Shown: positions 45,409 to 56,854 of the stretch, in pieces
Position numbering within the stretch: the first letter of the stretch is position 1
How the letters are laid out: each line of letters starts with the position of its first letter
Program-made: the position numbers and the translations under genes
The notes under the pieces: generated by a model
What the model saw: the letters and a program-made list of their open reading frames with translations, nothing else
The model's database searches: none
Told to the model about the DNA's origin: nothing
Origin: Stereocaulon alpinum
Lineage: Eukaryota; Ascomycota; Lecanoromycetes; Lecanorales; Stereocaulaceae
DNA length: 64,000 nucleotides
Assembly: GCA_018257865.1 (NCBI GenBank)
Contig: JAEUBA010000090.1
Span: forward strand, 62,001-126,000
Reading direction: 5' to 3'

Positions 45409-47009
45409 TCACGCTGCCTCAGCCAGCTTCAATAGGCCCTCCAAGTTGATGCTCTTCGGCCTCTCAATTGGCAAGCCCAGTGCTCTATCCCATATCAACT
45501 GCGCTAATGGACCCAGACCTCGACTCACACCGAATGTAGCTGTGTAATACAGTGTATCGTGGAAACCGTAATGGTGGAACAACACGCCCGAAGAGCTATC
45601 GACATTCGGGTATGGATTCTTCGTCTTGCCATGTTCCGTTAGTACGCCCGGCGCGATCTCACTGTTCTTCTTGACTAATTGGAAGACGGGATCGTTTGCA
45701 ATCTCTGGTCTCGAGCTGGCAAATTTCATCAATGCCTCGAATCTAGGATCGGGTTTTCGCAGCACAGCATGACCATAGCCGGGAACGACTTGGCCTGATT
45801 TGAGAGTTGACCAGAGATAGTCCTTGACGTCTTGGTCACTGAACGATGTTCCAATGTGAGATTGCATTTTTAGAATCCAGCGGAGTACTTCTTGCGCTGC
45901 GAGTCTAAAGAAAATTGTCAGCGTGGGAACGGGAAGGAATGGAGGGAGATTGGAGAATGAAGGGACCTTACCCATGTAATGGTCCAGCAAGACCCTGTAA
46001 TCCAGCGCTATAGCTAAGGAATGGATCACTCAGCGCGCTTCCCACCAGATGTGTAGCGTGTGCTGAGACATTGCCGCCTTCGTGGTCGCCGTGTAGAGCC
46101 AAGTACAGTCTTAGTAAGTCCTGAAAGTTCTCATTCTCCTTACCACCCTTGCCCAGCATAGCCGCGAAGTTGTACGACCAATCCTGCTCTGGATCTACCT
46201 GTGCTGGTAACGGCCCTCCTCCCTTGTAGCTGTTCTGGTGGATTTTCGCAGCAATAGTCGGTAACTTGGCGAGCAGTGCGATTGAATCATCGAAGGTAGG
46301 TTCCCAGTAGTCTGCCTTGTTGATTCCCTTCTCGTATGCCTTCGCAAAGACGGATTCATGATTCAAAGTAGAGACGGCGCAGGCGAATTGGGTCATTGGA
46401 TGCAAGTCCTTGGGAAATTTGTCGAGCATGTTTTCGACGAACGCGGGTAGCGTAGACTTCTCTGCCAGCTCCCTCGAGAAGGCTCGGACTTGGGAGGTGC
46501 TGGGTACATGACCAGTGAGTAGAAGCCAGAACATGGCTTCGGGAAGCATCTCGGTGCCTGTGGTGCCTTTGGGAAGAATCTCCTGGCATTCGGCTATGGT
46601 TTTGCCATGGAAACGGATGCCTTCGTTCGCATCCAGGACGGAGCCCTCCCAGACCATTGCTTTTAACCCTCTGTAAACAATGTCAGACTACAACGCTAGA
46701 AGTGCTTGACTTAAGAATAGATCTACCTCATCCCTCCGAGGGTATTCTCCACATGAACCTCCCCGATCTTTTTGTTTGCATGGCTCTTGACTTTCTTGAG
46801 GAGCTCGCGTTTTGCCGGTATGGCTTCCTTAAGTGTCGTTTTGAGGTCTGGTTCGGAGGCGGAGGAGTACGGACGCAGCGGGAATGCGGTGGTTGCTATG
46901 AGCTTTGGCTGAGTGACGGACGTCAGTATTCATAGTACTGGCTATTCGAAAGGGCACATGCCTGGAGCAAGCGAGCAGCTCGTGGGGCTGCTCTCGTTGT
47001 GGATAGCAT
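45409..47009 (-). CDS. mcsA: 2-methylcitrate synthase, mitochondrial
   Basis: Condenses propionyl-CoA with oxaloacetate to 2-methylcitrate; citrate-synthase family, 474 residues. Minus-strand exons: 47009-46962, 46908-46727, 46670-45972 and 45904-45409. The first intron has a GC donor (CAG|GCATGT) and a CTCAG acceptor; the others start GTAGAT and GTAAGG. All joins keep the frame (for example GGMR-GLKAMVWEGSVLD). The N-terminus (MLSTTRAAPRAARLLQ) is a mitochondrial presequence. Active-site blocks are visible: LQGLAGPLHGLAAQEV with a catalytic His, VVPGYGHAVLRKPDPRF with the second His, and the C-terminal region containing the family's Asp. It could be an ordinary mitochondrial citrate synthase, since the families are close. 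The divergent lyase gene and nearby PrpD gene favour the methylcitrate enzyme. Confidence 0.88.
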
Positions 47010-47464
47010 GGCTGCAGTGTCGATCCTAAGGACTGCAGGGCACAGACGACCTTTCTTTGGTAATCTTGCGAGTTGATGGATCGTACAAGTTTTTGTTGTC
47101 CTAGACGAAGCTGAGAAAAGTCAATTGACTTCTGCAGTAGAAAGACGGAGCTGTCAGATGCATGTTTAACTCTCCTTGACAGGAATGACGTTTGTTTTGC
47201 GGACTGGCGGGACCTCGGCCAAACGGTGGGGAAATTGTCAAAATCGCCAACTTCATGCAGCAATAATCACAACAACGGGTCTGAATCTGTAGATACAACC
47301 TGTTCACAGTTGAATTCAGTAACTCCTTCATGGTGTTAGGAATGCCAGACTGTAATCCAAGGTAAGGTCATCCTGTTGACGTTCTCGAGCTAGATACCCG
47401 GTCTCAGTGGCATGCACCGACCCAACTGGAAAGTTGCTCACCGATGGGTGTCCATTAGGTATCG
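47010..47464. promoter_or_regulatory. Shared divergent promoter of synthase and lyase genes
   Basis: 455 bases separate the start codons of 2-methylcitrate synthase (minus) and 2-methylisocitrate lyase (plus). Both promoters must lie here, so co-regulation by propionate and carbon source is likely but inferred. No TATA box or CCAAT box could be pinned down. Confidence 0.7.
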
Positions 47465-49255
47465 ATGATACGCAGTATAGCACGGGCGCGATGCCCTGCC
47501 AAGAATTGCATTCGCCCAGGCTCCATCCTATGCTTTCAAACCGCGATCACTGTTCGATCAATGGCAACACAATTGCCCGCTGTTAAGCCTCGTCTATCTG
47601 TGACTCTACCTTCCGATTCATATCAATTACTTCCGACAGCGGAGAAAACAGGTGCTGAAGAAGAGGCTTTCTACACTCAACAAATTGAGGACGTCCTTCA
47701 ATGGTGGGCATCACCACGGTATGAGGGTATCAAGAGGCCTTACTCGGCCGAGGATGTGGTCAGCAAGAGAGGGACGCTACAGCAGATATATCCAAGTTCA
47801 TTGATGGCAAGGAAGCTGTTCAACATATTTAAAGAGAGGGCGGCAGCTGGGGAACCGGTACATACGATGGGAGCCATCGATCCCGTACAAATGACCCAGC
47901 AAGCCGCAAATCAGGAAGTGCTCTATGTCTCTGGCTGGGCCTGCTCGTCAGTCCTTACAACCTCGAACGAAGTGTCTCCAGACTTTGGGGACTACCCATA
48001 TAATACCGTGCCTAATCAGGTGCAACGGCTTTTCAAAGCGCAACAATTGCATGACCGGAAGCATTGGGATGCAAGAAGAAAGCTGAGTAAACAGGATAGG
48101 GAGAAGACGCCATACATCGATTACATGCGACCCATCGTCGCTGACGGAGATACAGGGCATGGCGGCTTGACAGCGGTCATGAAGCTAGCCAAACTCTTCG
48201 CCGAGAATGGCGCAGCAGCAGTTCACTTCGAAGACCAGCTTCATGGAGGCAAAAAGTGCGGGCATCTGGCTGGTAAAGTCCTCGTCCCAGTGGGCGAGCA
48301 CACAAACCGGCTGGTTGCTACAAGATTCCAGTGGGATCTGATGGGCTGTGAGAATCTTGTGATAGCTCGGACGGACTCCGAATCCGGGAAGCTGCTCAGC
48401 AGTGCAGTAGATGTGAGGGATCATGAATATATCCTTGGGGTGAATGAAGATGTAGAACCTTTAGCGGAGACTCTGCAAGCCATGGAGCTCGAGGGCGCAA
48501 CAGGAGAGGATATCGACAAGTATGAGGCGAAGTGGGTAAGGGACCATAAGTTAATGACGTTTGATGAAGCTGCCGTAGCTCGAATGAAGGTTGAAGGCAC
48601 AAATCCAGCACACATAGACGCATACACTACTGCCGTCACTCAGGACCGCAACCTTCCTCTGTCTCGCAGGCGATCTCTAGCAGCTCAATACACCAAGGAC
48701 CCAATCTTCTTCTCTTGGGACATCCCACGAACTCGGGAAGGTTTCTATCATTACCGCGCAGGCCTACCGGCAGCCACAAAACGTGCTATTGAGTTCGCTC
48801 CCTACGCCGATCTTCTCTGGCTTGAGACTGCCGACCCGAGCGTAGAAAAGGCTGGTGGCTTCGCAAGTGAGATCCGTCAAGTTTACCCTGGGAAGCATCT
48901 AGTCTATAACCTGTCTCCATCCTTCAACTGGATGGGTCAGGGATTCACGGAAGCGGCACTGAAATCATTCATTTGGGATCTCGCCAAGCATGGTTTCGTA
49001 TTACAGCTTATCTCACTCGCGGGCCTGCACTCGACTGCGACAGTAACCGCGGAACTGTCGAGGGATTTTAGGACTGATGGTATGCTAGCTTACGTGAAGT
49101 TGATTCAAAGAAGGGAGAAAGAGTTGGGGGTGGACGTATTGACGCATCAGAAGTGGAGTGGAGCACAGTACGTGGATGGCATATTGGGTGCGATCCAGAG
49201 CGGGAGTAGTAGCAGTAAAAGTATGGGTGAGGGGAACACTGAGGGTGGGTTTTGA
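47465..49255 (+). CDS. 2-methylisocitrate lyase, mitochondrial
   Basis: Cleaves 2-methylisocitrate to pyruvate and succinate, the last dedicated step of the methylcitrate cycle. Intronless, 596 residues, isocitrate-lyase superfamily. The N-terminus (MIRSIARARCPAKN) is a basic presequence. Visible: the active-site Cys motif in GGKKCGHLAGKVLVP near residue 265, metal-binding PIVADGDTGHGG near 222, HFEDQLHGG, ENLVIARTDSES, and the C-terminal NLSPSFNWMGQGF. The motif text after KKCGH (LAGKVLVPVGEHTNRLVATR, then FQWDLMG) is the 2-methylisocitrate-lyase type rather than the glyoxylate-cycle isocitrate-lyase type. Its position, divergent from the synthase and near the dehydratase, supports this. Length matches fungal homologues of about 600 residues. 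Confidence 0.9.
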   Translation: MIRSIARARCPAKNCIRPGSILCFQTAITVRSMATQLPAVKPRLSVTLPSDSYQLLPTAEKTGAEEEAFYTQQIEDVLQWWASPRYEGIKRPYSAEDVVSKRGTLQQIYPSSLMARKLFNIFKERAAAGEPVHTMGAIDPVQMTQQAANQEVLYVSGWACSSVLTTSNEVSPDFGDYPYNTVPNQVQRLFKAQQLHDRKHWDARRKLSKQDREKTPYIDYMRPIVADGDTGHGGLTAVMKLAKLFAENGAAAVHFEDQLHGGKKCGHLAGKVLVPVGEHTNRLVATRFQWDLMGCENLVIARTDSESGKLLSSAVDVRDHEYILGVNEDVEPLAETLQAMELEGATGEDIDKYEAKWVRDHKLMTFDEAAVARMKVEGTNPAHIDAYTTAVTQDRNLPLSRRRSLAAQYTKDPIFFSWDIPRTREGFYHYRAGLPAATKRAIEFAPYADLLWLETADPSVEKAGGFASEIRQVYPGKHLVYNLSPSFNWMGQGFTEAALKSFIWDLAKHGFVLQLISLAGLHSTATVTAELSRDFRTDGMLAYVKLIQRREKELGVDVLTHQKWSGAQYVDGILGAIQSGSSSSKSMGEGNTEGGF

Positions 49256-50324
49256 AGCCTTTGATCTGCCACAAACAAGAAAAGAGCGCCACAATCTAGC
49301 GACTTTCGATACACCTGAAGCACCGTGTGGACATCTTCGCTGCATCGCACGAAATGCCTATCAGACGATGCGGGAGCCGGAATTTGGCACTAGGCACTGA
49401 GAATTCAGCTGATCTGGGTATGCCAATGCCTGTGTGGCCAGCGTAGGTTCATTTCATGCTAGTAGCTGGAGTTTGATGCTGACTATTGGCGAAAGCAATA
49501 GCGCGTCGAGTTGGTTGATCTAAATCTCTCAGACGCAGATTCAGATGCAATTTGATCATGATCTATGAGCAACACCTGGTGAACTTTCTGGTTGAGTACT
49601 CCAAAGTGTCAACGGTGATCGTGATTTTGAAGGTTGGAATACTGCATCTTCACACAGCATGACGCTCGAACGTGACAAATTGATACTTTCAAACTCAGGC
49701 TGATATCAATCATTGCTTTTGTAGATGACGAGGCAGTTGTGTGTAAATGCAGTGAAGCTAACTTGAGCTTGTACGCCATTGCCAAAAGGACTAATAATAC
49801 TCTGGGCGGGAGGCCTCCTCAAGGAGCGCCCTAAGCGAGCCCCTAAACTGTCATTAATAAGGTACACAACTACAGTAGCTGGCTCCAAGGCTGTTCCTAG
49901 GCGCGCGCTCTAGGCGCCGTCCTGGAGTTATGTAGGAATCTTCACTTGACGATGGCATGGCCTGTCAGACCCGTCGACCTAGGGCGTGGAGAATTGTTTG
50001 GCCGGAGCTCGGGCTTGGCACTGCCTGCTGACGCACCCAGAACGACCAGAAGCTGAAAATTTATAGGGTTGACTTCTTTCACATGTAATATTCAACCACT
50101 TCCTTCTTGGCCCACCGCTTCTTTTAGAGGGTTGCTGGTTCACTCTCTTTCGGCTACTTATACTGCTCTCCAATCTCCACTCTTGAGATCACGATCAGTC
50201 AAGCCTGCAAAGTTCACTACCGAAGCCCCTCTGCCCGCCAGGCATTATTCCAGCGCCTCACCTTCGCATTGCAATTTACGCACATTGTGTACGCACATAG
50301 TCTCCCACTTCTCAACGATAGAGA
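49256..50324. other. Intergenic region, about 1.1 kb
   Basis: No gene seen. 49795-49930 is GC-rich and contains words such as CCCTAAGCGAGCCCC and TAGGCGCGCG that recur in other intergenic patches; it may be the remnant of a repeat. The last 250 bases are pyrimidine-rich leader of the ABC ATPase gene. Confidence 0.45.
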
Positions 50325-53300
50325 ATGCCACACCCAGTCACGCCTCCCATGCTTCCTACCATGATCACCAAAACCTCCACCGCTTCCACCGTTCCTCCGA
50401 CACTCGAAGAAGTCTCCTCCCTCCTCACTACAATCTTTGCCGCCAAGACATCTCAGGACTCCATCGATGCTGCTTACGCACTCACAAATCTTCTCATCAA
50501 CTCCGTTGGTTTCCGAGGGTTTCGCGCATATGGTATTCTCGATGAGATCAAAAAAGCTGCAGCAGACAAGAAGGATGGATCAAGGAGAGAGAGTGCCATG
50601 AACCTCTTGGGTGCACTGTTCGAAAAGTTTCCTCCAGCGCAACCAATCAGCGAAGTCATCTTTCTCCTACAAAATGGAGGAGTTGTGGCCCCTGCGCTTG
50701 ACGCACTGGCAGACAAGGGCCAAGTGGTCAATGCAGCTGCGCAGTATGCCTTGGACGCTCTGTTTGTGAATCTATCACCAGAGGCATTGGTTGCGGGCCT
50801 CATACCAGTACTTACGCACTACTTGGGTAAAAGGACTGGGAAGTGGCAGGGAACAGTTGGGGCGCACCAATTACTGGAGAAGATGGCGGATAACGCAAAG
50901 ATGGGATTTGAGAGCAAAGAAAAGGAAAAAGTTAAAGATCTGTTGAGAGAGGCCATGGGGAAGGAATTGGCTGGCCTCATACCAGTTGTGGAGGCCGGGA
51001 TGCATGATCTGAAAGCTGAGGTATAAGAAGAGCCCTTGAAATCTCATCCTGTAGCGCTGACTGTCTACAGGTCTCCAAGCAAGCCTTGAAGACAATGACT
51101 GCCCTGACCACCCTCCTCTCGAATGACGATGTTGCACCGAGAATCCCGCTCCTTATCAAGACCATGCAGAACCCTTCCACAGAAACACTTCAGAAGGCTA
51201 TTCACGCTCTTTCACAGACCACCTTTGTCGCCATCGTCACATCTCCCGTGCTTGCTCTCCTTACACCTCTCCTCGAGCGATCACTCAATACGCCAACTAC
51301 CTCCCAGGAAGTCTTGCGACAAACTGTAGTGGTCGTGGAGAATTTGACGAAGCTTGTCCATGACCCGATTGAAGCAAGGACTTTTCTGCCAAAACTCAAG
51401 CCAGGTGTTCAAGGTGTCAAAGACCGGGCGTCACTGCCAGAAGTTCGAGAGCTTGCGACCAGGTCATTACAAGTGATTCGAACAGCCATGAAGGACGATG
51501 ATGGAAACATCGAATCTGGTCAGATTGCCCCCACGACCACTGAGGACGTGCTGAAAGCATTGGAGAGGGAGATCAAGATGCAAGGTGGCATAGTCCGGGA
51601 TCCAGGAGATGCAGAACTTTTCAAGCTTACGAAAGAATACATATCGGAGATGGTGAAGGAGGATCTCAATCTCCGAGAGGTCTCGCGCACCAAACTTTGC
51701 ACTGGCCGCTACCTACAAGAACTATTGACTTCCAGCCAGGCCGAGGCGGTGGCGGACGCGTTGGAGAAGCACTTCGTGGAAGAGGACCATCGCAAATTCG
51801 GGCAACCTATCAAAGCAGACACTGGCGAGGTCGAGATCGTCAACACCGACTTCTCTCTGGCCTATGGAGGCATGCTTTTACTCTCACATACCAATATTAC
51901 CCTGCACAAAGGCCACCGCTATGGTCTCTGCGGCCGTAACGGAGCTGGAAAGTCTACACTGATGCGGAGCATCGCAGAGGGCAAGCTTGAAGGCTTCCCC
52001 AGCAAAGACCAACTTAAAACTTGCTTCGTAGAACATAATCAGGGCGAAGACGCGGACTTGAGCATCCTGGAATTTGTCTCCAAAGACCCTGAGCTGGCTG
52101 CCTCCGGAAAAGAACGCATCTCAGAGGTCCTGAGTGAAGTTGGCTTCACAGCCGGTCCAAACGGTCGCCAGTCCGAGAAAGTTGGATCGCTGTCGGGAGG
52201 CTGGAAGATGAAGCTAGCTTTGGCTAGAGCTATGCTGATGGGTGCGGATGTGCTGCTACTGGACGAACCAACGAATCACTTGGATGTTGGGAACGTCAAA
52301 TGGCTAGAGGAATATTTGAAGAGTCATACGGAGATCACCAGCTTGATTGTGTCTCATGACTCAGGCTTCCTCGACAACGTGTGTACAGACATCTACCACT
52401 ATGAAGCGAAGAAGCTGGTCTGTTACCCTGGTAACCTGGCAGCTTTCGTTCGAGTTAAGCCTGAGGCGAAGAGCTACTACACACTGTCAGCGTCTCAGGT
52501 GCAATTCAAATTCCCCAACCCTGGTATCCTGACGGGTGTCAAATCCTCTACAAGAGCTATTATTCGAATGCAGAATTGTACCTATACATATCCTGGTGCA
52601 TCGAAACCATCCCTTCAAGATGTCTCATGCGCCCTCACCTTGTCTTCAAGAACTGCCATCATCGGCGCCAACGGTGCCGGCAAATCTACCCTGATCAAGC
52701 TCTTGACTGGTGAGACTATTCCTCAAACCGGCAGAGTAGAAAAGCACCCCAATCTACGTATAGGGTACATCAAGCAGCATGCTCTCGAGCACGTTGAGAT
52801 GCACATGGAGAAGACACCGAACCAGTACCTCCAATGGCGATATGAGAAAGGCGATGACCGCGAAGTCTTGATGAAGCAGACAAGAGTGCTCACTCCTGAA
52901 GACCAAGCGCAAATGGAGAAATTCGTCGAGCTATCTGGACTGGGTCAGCGACGAATCGAAAACCTTATGGGAAGGCAGAAGTACAAGAAGACCTTCCAGT
53001 ATGAGGTGAAATGGGTTGGTATGCTACCGAAGAACAATACCCAGGTCACCCGTGAGACTCTGCTAGAGCTAGGGTTCGATAAACTCGTTCAGGAGTTCGA
53101 CGACCACGAGGCCTCCCGCGAAGGCCTTGGTTTCCGCCAACTCGAACCCAAAGTCATCTCCAAGCATTTCGAAGACATCGGTCTCGACCCTGAGATTGCT
53201 AATCACAATGAGATCTCCGGTCTCTCAGGCGGTCAAAAAGTTAAAGTCGTCCTTGCAGGCGCTATGTGGAACAACCCCCATCTGCTCGTTTTGGACGAAC

Positions 53301-53776
53301 CTACCAATTACCTGGACCGTGACTCTCTCGGCGGTCTCGCCGTCGCTATCCGCGAATATAAGGGAGGTGTAGTGATGATATCCCATAACGAGGAGTTCGT
53401 GGGCGCCTTGTGTCCCGAGCAATGGCATGTTGCAGATGGGCGCGTTACCCACAAGGGCCACTTGGCTGTTTCAATGGACCGATTCGAGGACAGCAGGCCA
53501 GGCAGTAGCGCAGCCAGCAGTGTTGTGAGCAGTGCCACCGCGAGTGCTGTCAATTCGGGAGCAGAGGATGGCGGGGACATGAAATTCAAGGTGAAGAAGA
53601 AGACGAAGAAACTGACAAGGGCACAAATGAAGGATAGAGAGGTCAGGAGGCGATTGAGGCACATTGAGTGGCTCAACAGCCCCAAAGGCCAGTACATCCG
53701 CCTTCCACCCGTCGAACTCCGTCACTAACAGACAGTAGGGACACCTCATCCTCCAGACACTGATGATGAAGCATAA
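50325..53776 (+). CDS. ABC-F/eEF3-like ATPase, Elf1/New1 type
   Basis: Ribosome-associated ATPase related to elongation factor 3. Yeast New1 and fission-yeast Elf1 act in translation/ribosome function and mRNA export. Exons 50325-51020, 51071-53687 and 53739-53776 give 1116 residues. Order: HEAT repeats (about 30-400), four-helix segment, ABC1 with GRNGAGKS near 521, LSGGWKMKL near 606 and LLLDEPTNHLD near 627, then ABC2 with GANGAGKS near 765. ABC2 has a chromodomain insert (YEVKWVGMLPKN near 875), LSGGQKVKV near 949 and LVLDEPTNYLD near 971. The Lys-rich tail TRAQMKDREVRRRLRHIEWL marks the Elf1/New1 branch rather than eEF3 proper. The last intron is inferred from a CACTAAC branch, a TAG acceptor and the Elf1-like tail GTPHPPDTDDEA; its donor would be GC (GCCAGT). 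Without it the protein ends at 53728. Confidence 0.88.
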
Positions 53777-54994
53777 AAGTTTGGGTGGGCATGATGGATG
53801 AATGTGTTTTGCATATTCTTGACGACTATAGACGGCGACGGCGCTTGTATGGACCACATGAAAAGATACCAACACGATAGATGAAGTCGGGAAGACTTGA
53901 TAGAGGCGTTCTAAGCGCCGCCCTCTTTCTTGATATGGGAATGGCGTTATATAGACTACTGCTTTCAACTGGGCATTGTTGCATGAGAGGTTATCTGAAT
54001 GACCTACGTACCTTACTCATGGACCCGCCACCTGGGACTTGTAATAAGGTACAGGACACTAATACTAGAGGCGGTATCTTAAAACACCAAGAAACTCAAT
54101 CTTAACCGTACATCTCAAGTCCTTATAAGGTAATCTCTTGCTGTGCCTGACGATGCTGATCTATGTTGATTATCAAGTCTGGCAAGACGCAACTCAAAGG
54201 CGGTCAAGGTTTTCCAAATGTTTTCTGTCTTGGCAACTCTCATTGGTTTCTCCCTTATCGCTTATCTTCGCCGTTGACCGTCCATCCTGCAAGTACGCAA
54301 GCCGCACCATACGCCATTGGGCAATGGGATCCAGGTGCTCGCTGATAACTGATCTTTGCGGAGAAACAAGAATGCTGCACATAGCTGCGACAGAATCCCA
54401 CCAATACAAGTCAGGATCCTACAGACGCGTACTCGACAAACAATGTATTTGGCTACGTAATTCGAAGGATCTGATCTGCTTCCCCTCTTTCTGTGTGTTG
54501 TCGTGAGCAGAGGCTTGCTATCGGCCATGTGACGTTAGGTGACTAGCATGTGGTTATCAGCCTCTCCCCTTGATTCAGAGGCCGGGCCTAGCATTGTGGT
54601 TGCAAGGGTCCCCAATCACTTATTATCTAACCTTGTTCCTTGCCGTCTCCGTGACTTCCTGCCTTTGTAGCTTCCTGCGATTAGATTACTTCCCTGCATA
54701 AGGAGGACTGATTTCAGTACAGCATCGCTGAATTCTATGTTCGTGAGTATGTGGGGCCGAGAAGAGTGAAGGCTACGGATTCTGCTTGGTAGCACCGAGA
54801 TCAGATGCACAGCAATAATTCCGATACTGCCTACATCGCATAGTGACTCCATACCAGATCCCGGTCCAATCCCCTCCAAAGTTGTTCGAGGTAGCACGAG
54901 GTTCTACTCACCACCAACCTCTCTTCTTGCACACCTTTATCTGTGTACTATCAACTCCAAGGCTAGCTCAAGTCTCATCAACCTCACCGTCACC
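53777..54994. other. Intergenic region, about 1.2 kb
   Basis: No gene seen. 53900-54120 contains a patch with TCTAAGCGCCGCCCTC and AATAAGGTACA, words shared with the 49.8-kb patch. A 122-codon plus frame at 54138-54506 lacks motifs. The last 100 bases are C/T-rich leader with good start context (CACCATG). Confidence 0.45.
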
Positions 54995-56854
54995 ATGTCT
55001 TCCGAGAAGCATACCCACGATATCAGCCCTGCCTCCATGGATGACAACCTCAATGCGGACCTCAAGTCCCTCGACTCCGATGCTCTTGCCCTTGCCCAAA
55101 TGGGTTACACCCAAGACCTCAAACGCAACTACACCTGGTTCTCGCTCCTCGGTGTCGGCTTCTCCCTTACAAACTCCTGGTGGGGCATCTCTGCCGCTCT
55201 AATCACAGGCATCAACAGCGGTGGACCGGTCCAAATCATCTACGGACTCATCTTCTTCGCGCTCATCTCCACTTGTGTAGGTATCTCACTCAGCGAGTTA
55301 GCAAGCGCACTGCCGAATGCTGGAGGGCAGTACTTCTGGGCCAATGAACTCGCGCCGAGAAAGTATGCCAATTTTGCGAGTTACTTGACGGGATACTTCG
55401 CGTGGGCGGGGAGCCTGTTTACCAGTGCGAGTGTCGCGCTTGCCACGAGCAGTGCTGGGGTGGGGTGCTGGCAATTGAGCCATCCAGATTTGTAGGTCTT
55501 CAACTATCCTACTCCTGTTGATAAGCGTATATCGCTGACCACCGCAGCATAATAAAGCCGTGGCACGTCTACGTCGGGTATCTGGTCATCAATGCTTTTG
55601 CATTCGTTTGGAACTGCTATGCCCGATGGCTACCCGTGGTCGCCCAGATTTCGCTTTTCACAAGCTTGATCTCCTTTTTCGTCATCATGGTCACCGTGCC
55701 TGCAACGGCAAATACGCATCAGAGTGCTAAGTTCGTGTTTGCAACTTTCGCCAATGCTACAGGATGGAATCAAAACGGCATTGGTAAGTACTGTCATTGC
55801 TGAACCTGCTATGTCTCCTTTGCCTGCCTCGCCTTTGACGTGCAGCTCAATGTCTGAGCAACCTTACCTGTCTATTGGTGGAGCTTCTGTCGTGAATTTT
55901 GAATTGCTAGACTCACTGAGATTTTGCTGCTGACAATCTACTCAGCCTTCATAGTCGGCCTGATTAACACCAACTACGCCTTCGCCTGCCTCGACTGCGC
56001 AACCCACCTCGCAGAAGAAGTCCACCGCCCCGAGCGCCAAGTCCCCATCGCAATCATGGGCACCGTGGCAATTGGCTTCGTTACGTCTTGGTTTTTCTCT
56101 ATTGCCCAGTTCTTCAGTATCTCCAACCTACCAGATTTACAGGCCACTCCAACACTTGTCCCCATCTTGCAGTTGTTCTATCAGGCGCTGGGCAGTACGG
56201 CTGGTGCTATTGTGTTGGAGGCCATGTTCATGGCTACAGGAGTCTGGTGCCTGGTTGCAAGCCACACGTGGCAGAGTCGCTTGTGTTGGAGTTTTGCGCG
56301 AGACGGAGGATTGCCGGGTTCCAAATTTCTGAGTCATGTGGACCGAAAAGTCGATGTACCACTGCGAGCACATATCGCCAGCTGCTTCATCGTCTGCATC
56401 CTCGGCTTGCTTTATCTTGGCAGCTATACGGCATTCAACAGCATGGTGACGGCTTGTATCGTGCTACTTTACATCTCGTATGCCATCCCGGTCGTCTGTC
56501 TACTGATCAAAGGCCGCAACAATATCAGGCATGGACCTTTCTGGCTCGGACCCGTGGGACATTTCTCGAATATCGTCCTTTTGTTATGGACGTGCTTCAC
56601 ATTGATCATGTACTCCTTCCCGCCGGTAAGGCCGGTTGTTGCTGGAAGTAAGTACCCTATTGTTCCGGCTTAGAGCTTTATGAACACGACAAAACTGACT
56701 GAATATAGATATGAACTACGTCTCGGCCGTCTATGGGGTTGTCGTCCTCATCATCGTTATAGATTGGTTCGTTCGGGGAAAGAGAGGTTATCGGGGGCAG
56801 AGCCTGAGACACGAGGAGGTGGACGCTCATTTGACGGGGGAAGTTGTACATTAG
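54995..56854 (+). CDS. APC-family permease, choline/amino-acid transporter (Hnm1-like)
   Basis: Plasma-membrane permease of 526 residues in the amino acid-polyamine-organocation superfamily, closest in layout to the fungal choline/GABA (Hnm1/Uga4) group. Exons 54995-55491, 55548-55783, 55946-56647 and 56709-56854; all donors are GTAGGT or GTAAGT and all joins keep frame. Visible: SLLGVGFSLTNSWWGISAAL (first membrane segment), LPNAGGQYFWANELAP (consensus region of the family), AFIVGLINTNYAFACLDC followed by ATHLAEEV (segment 6 signature), and about 12 hydrophobic segments in total. The tail is short and charged. The third intron is 162 nt and could hide a small exon, although none is needed for the frame. 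The substrate is inferred from family resemblance only. Confidence 0.88.
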
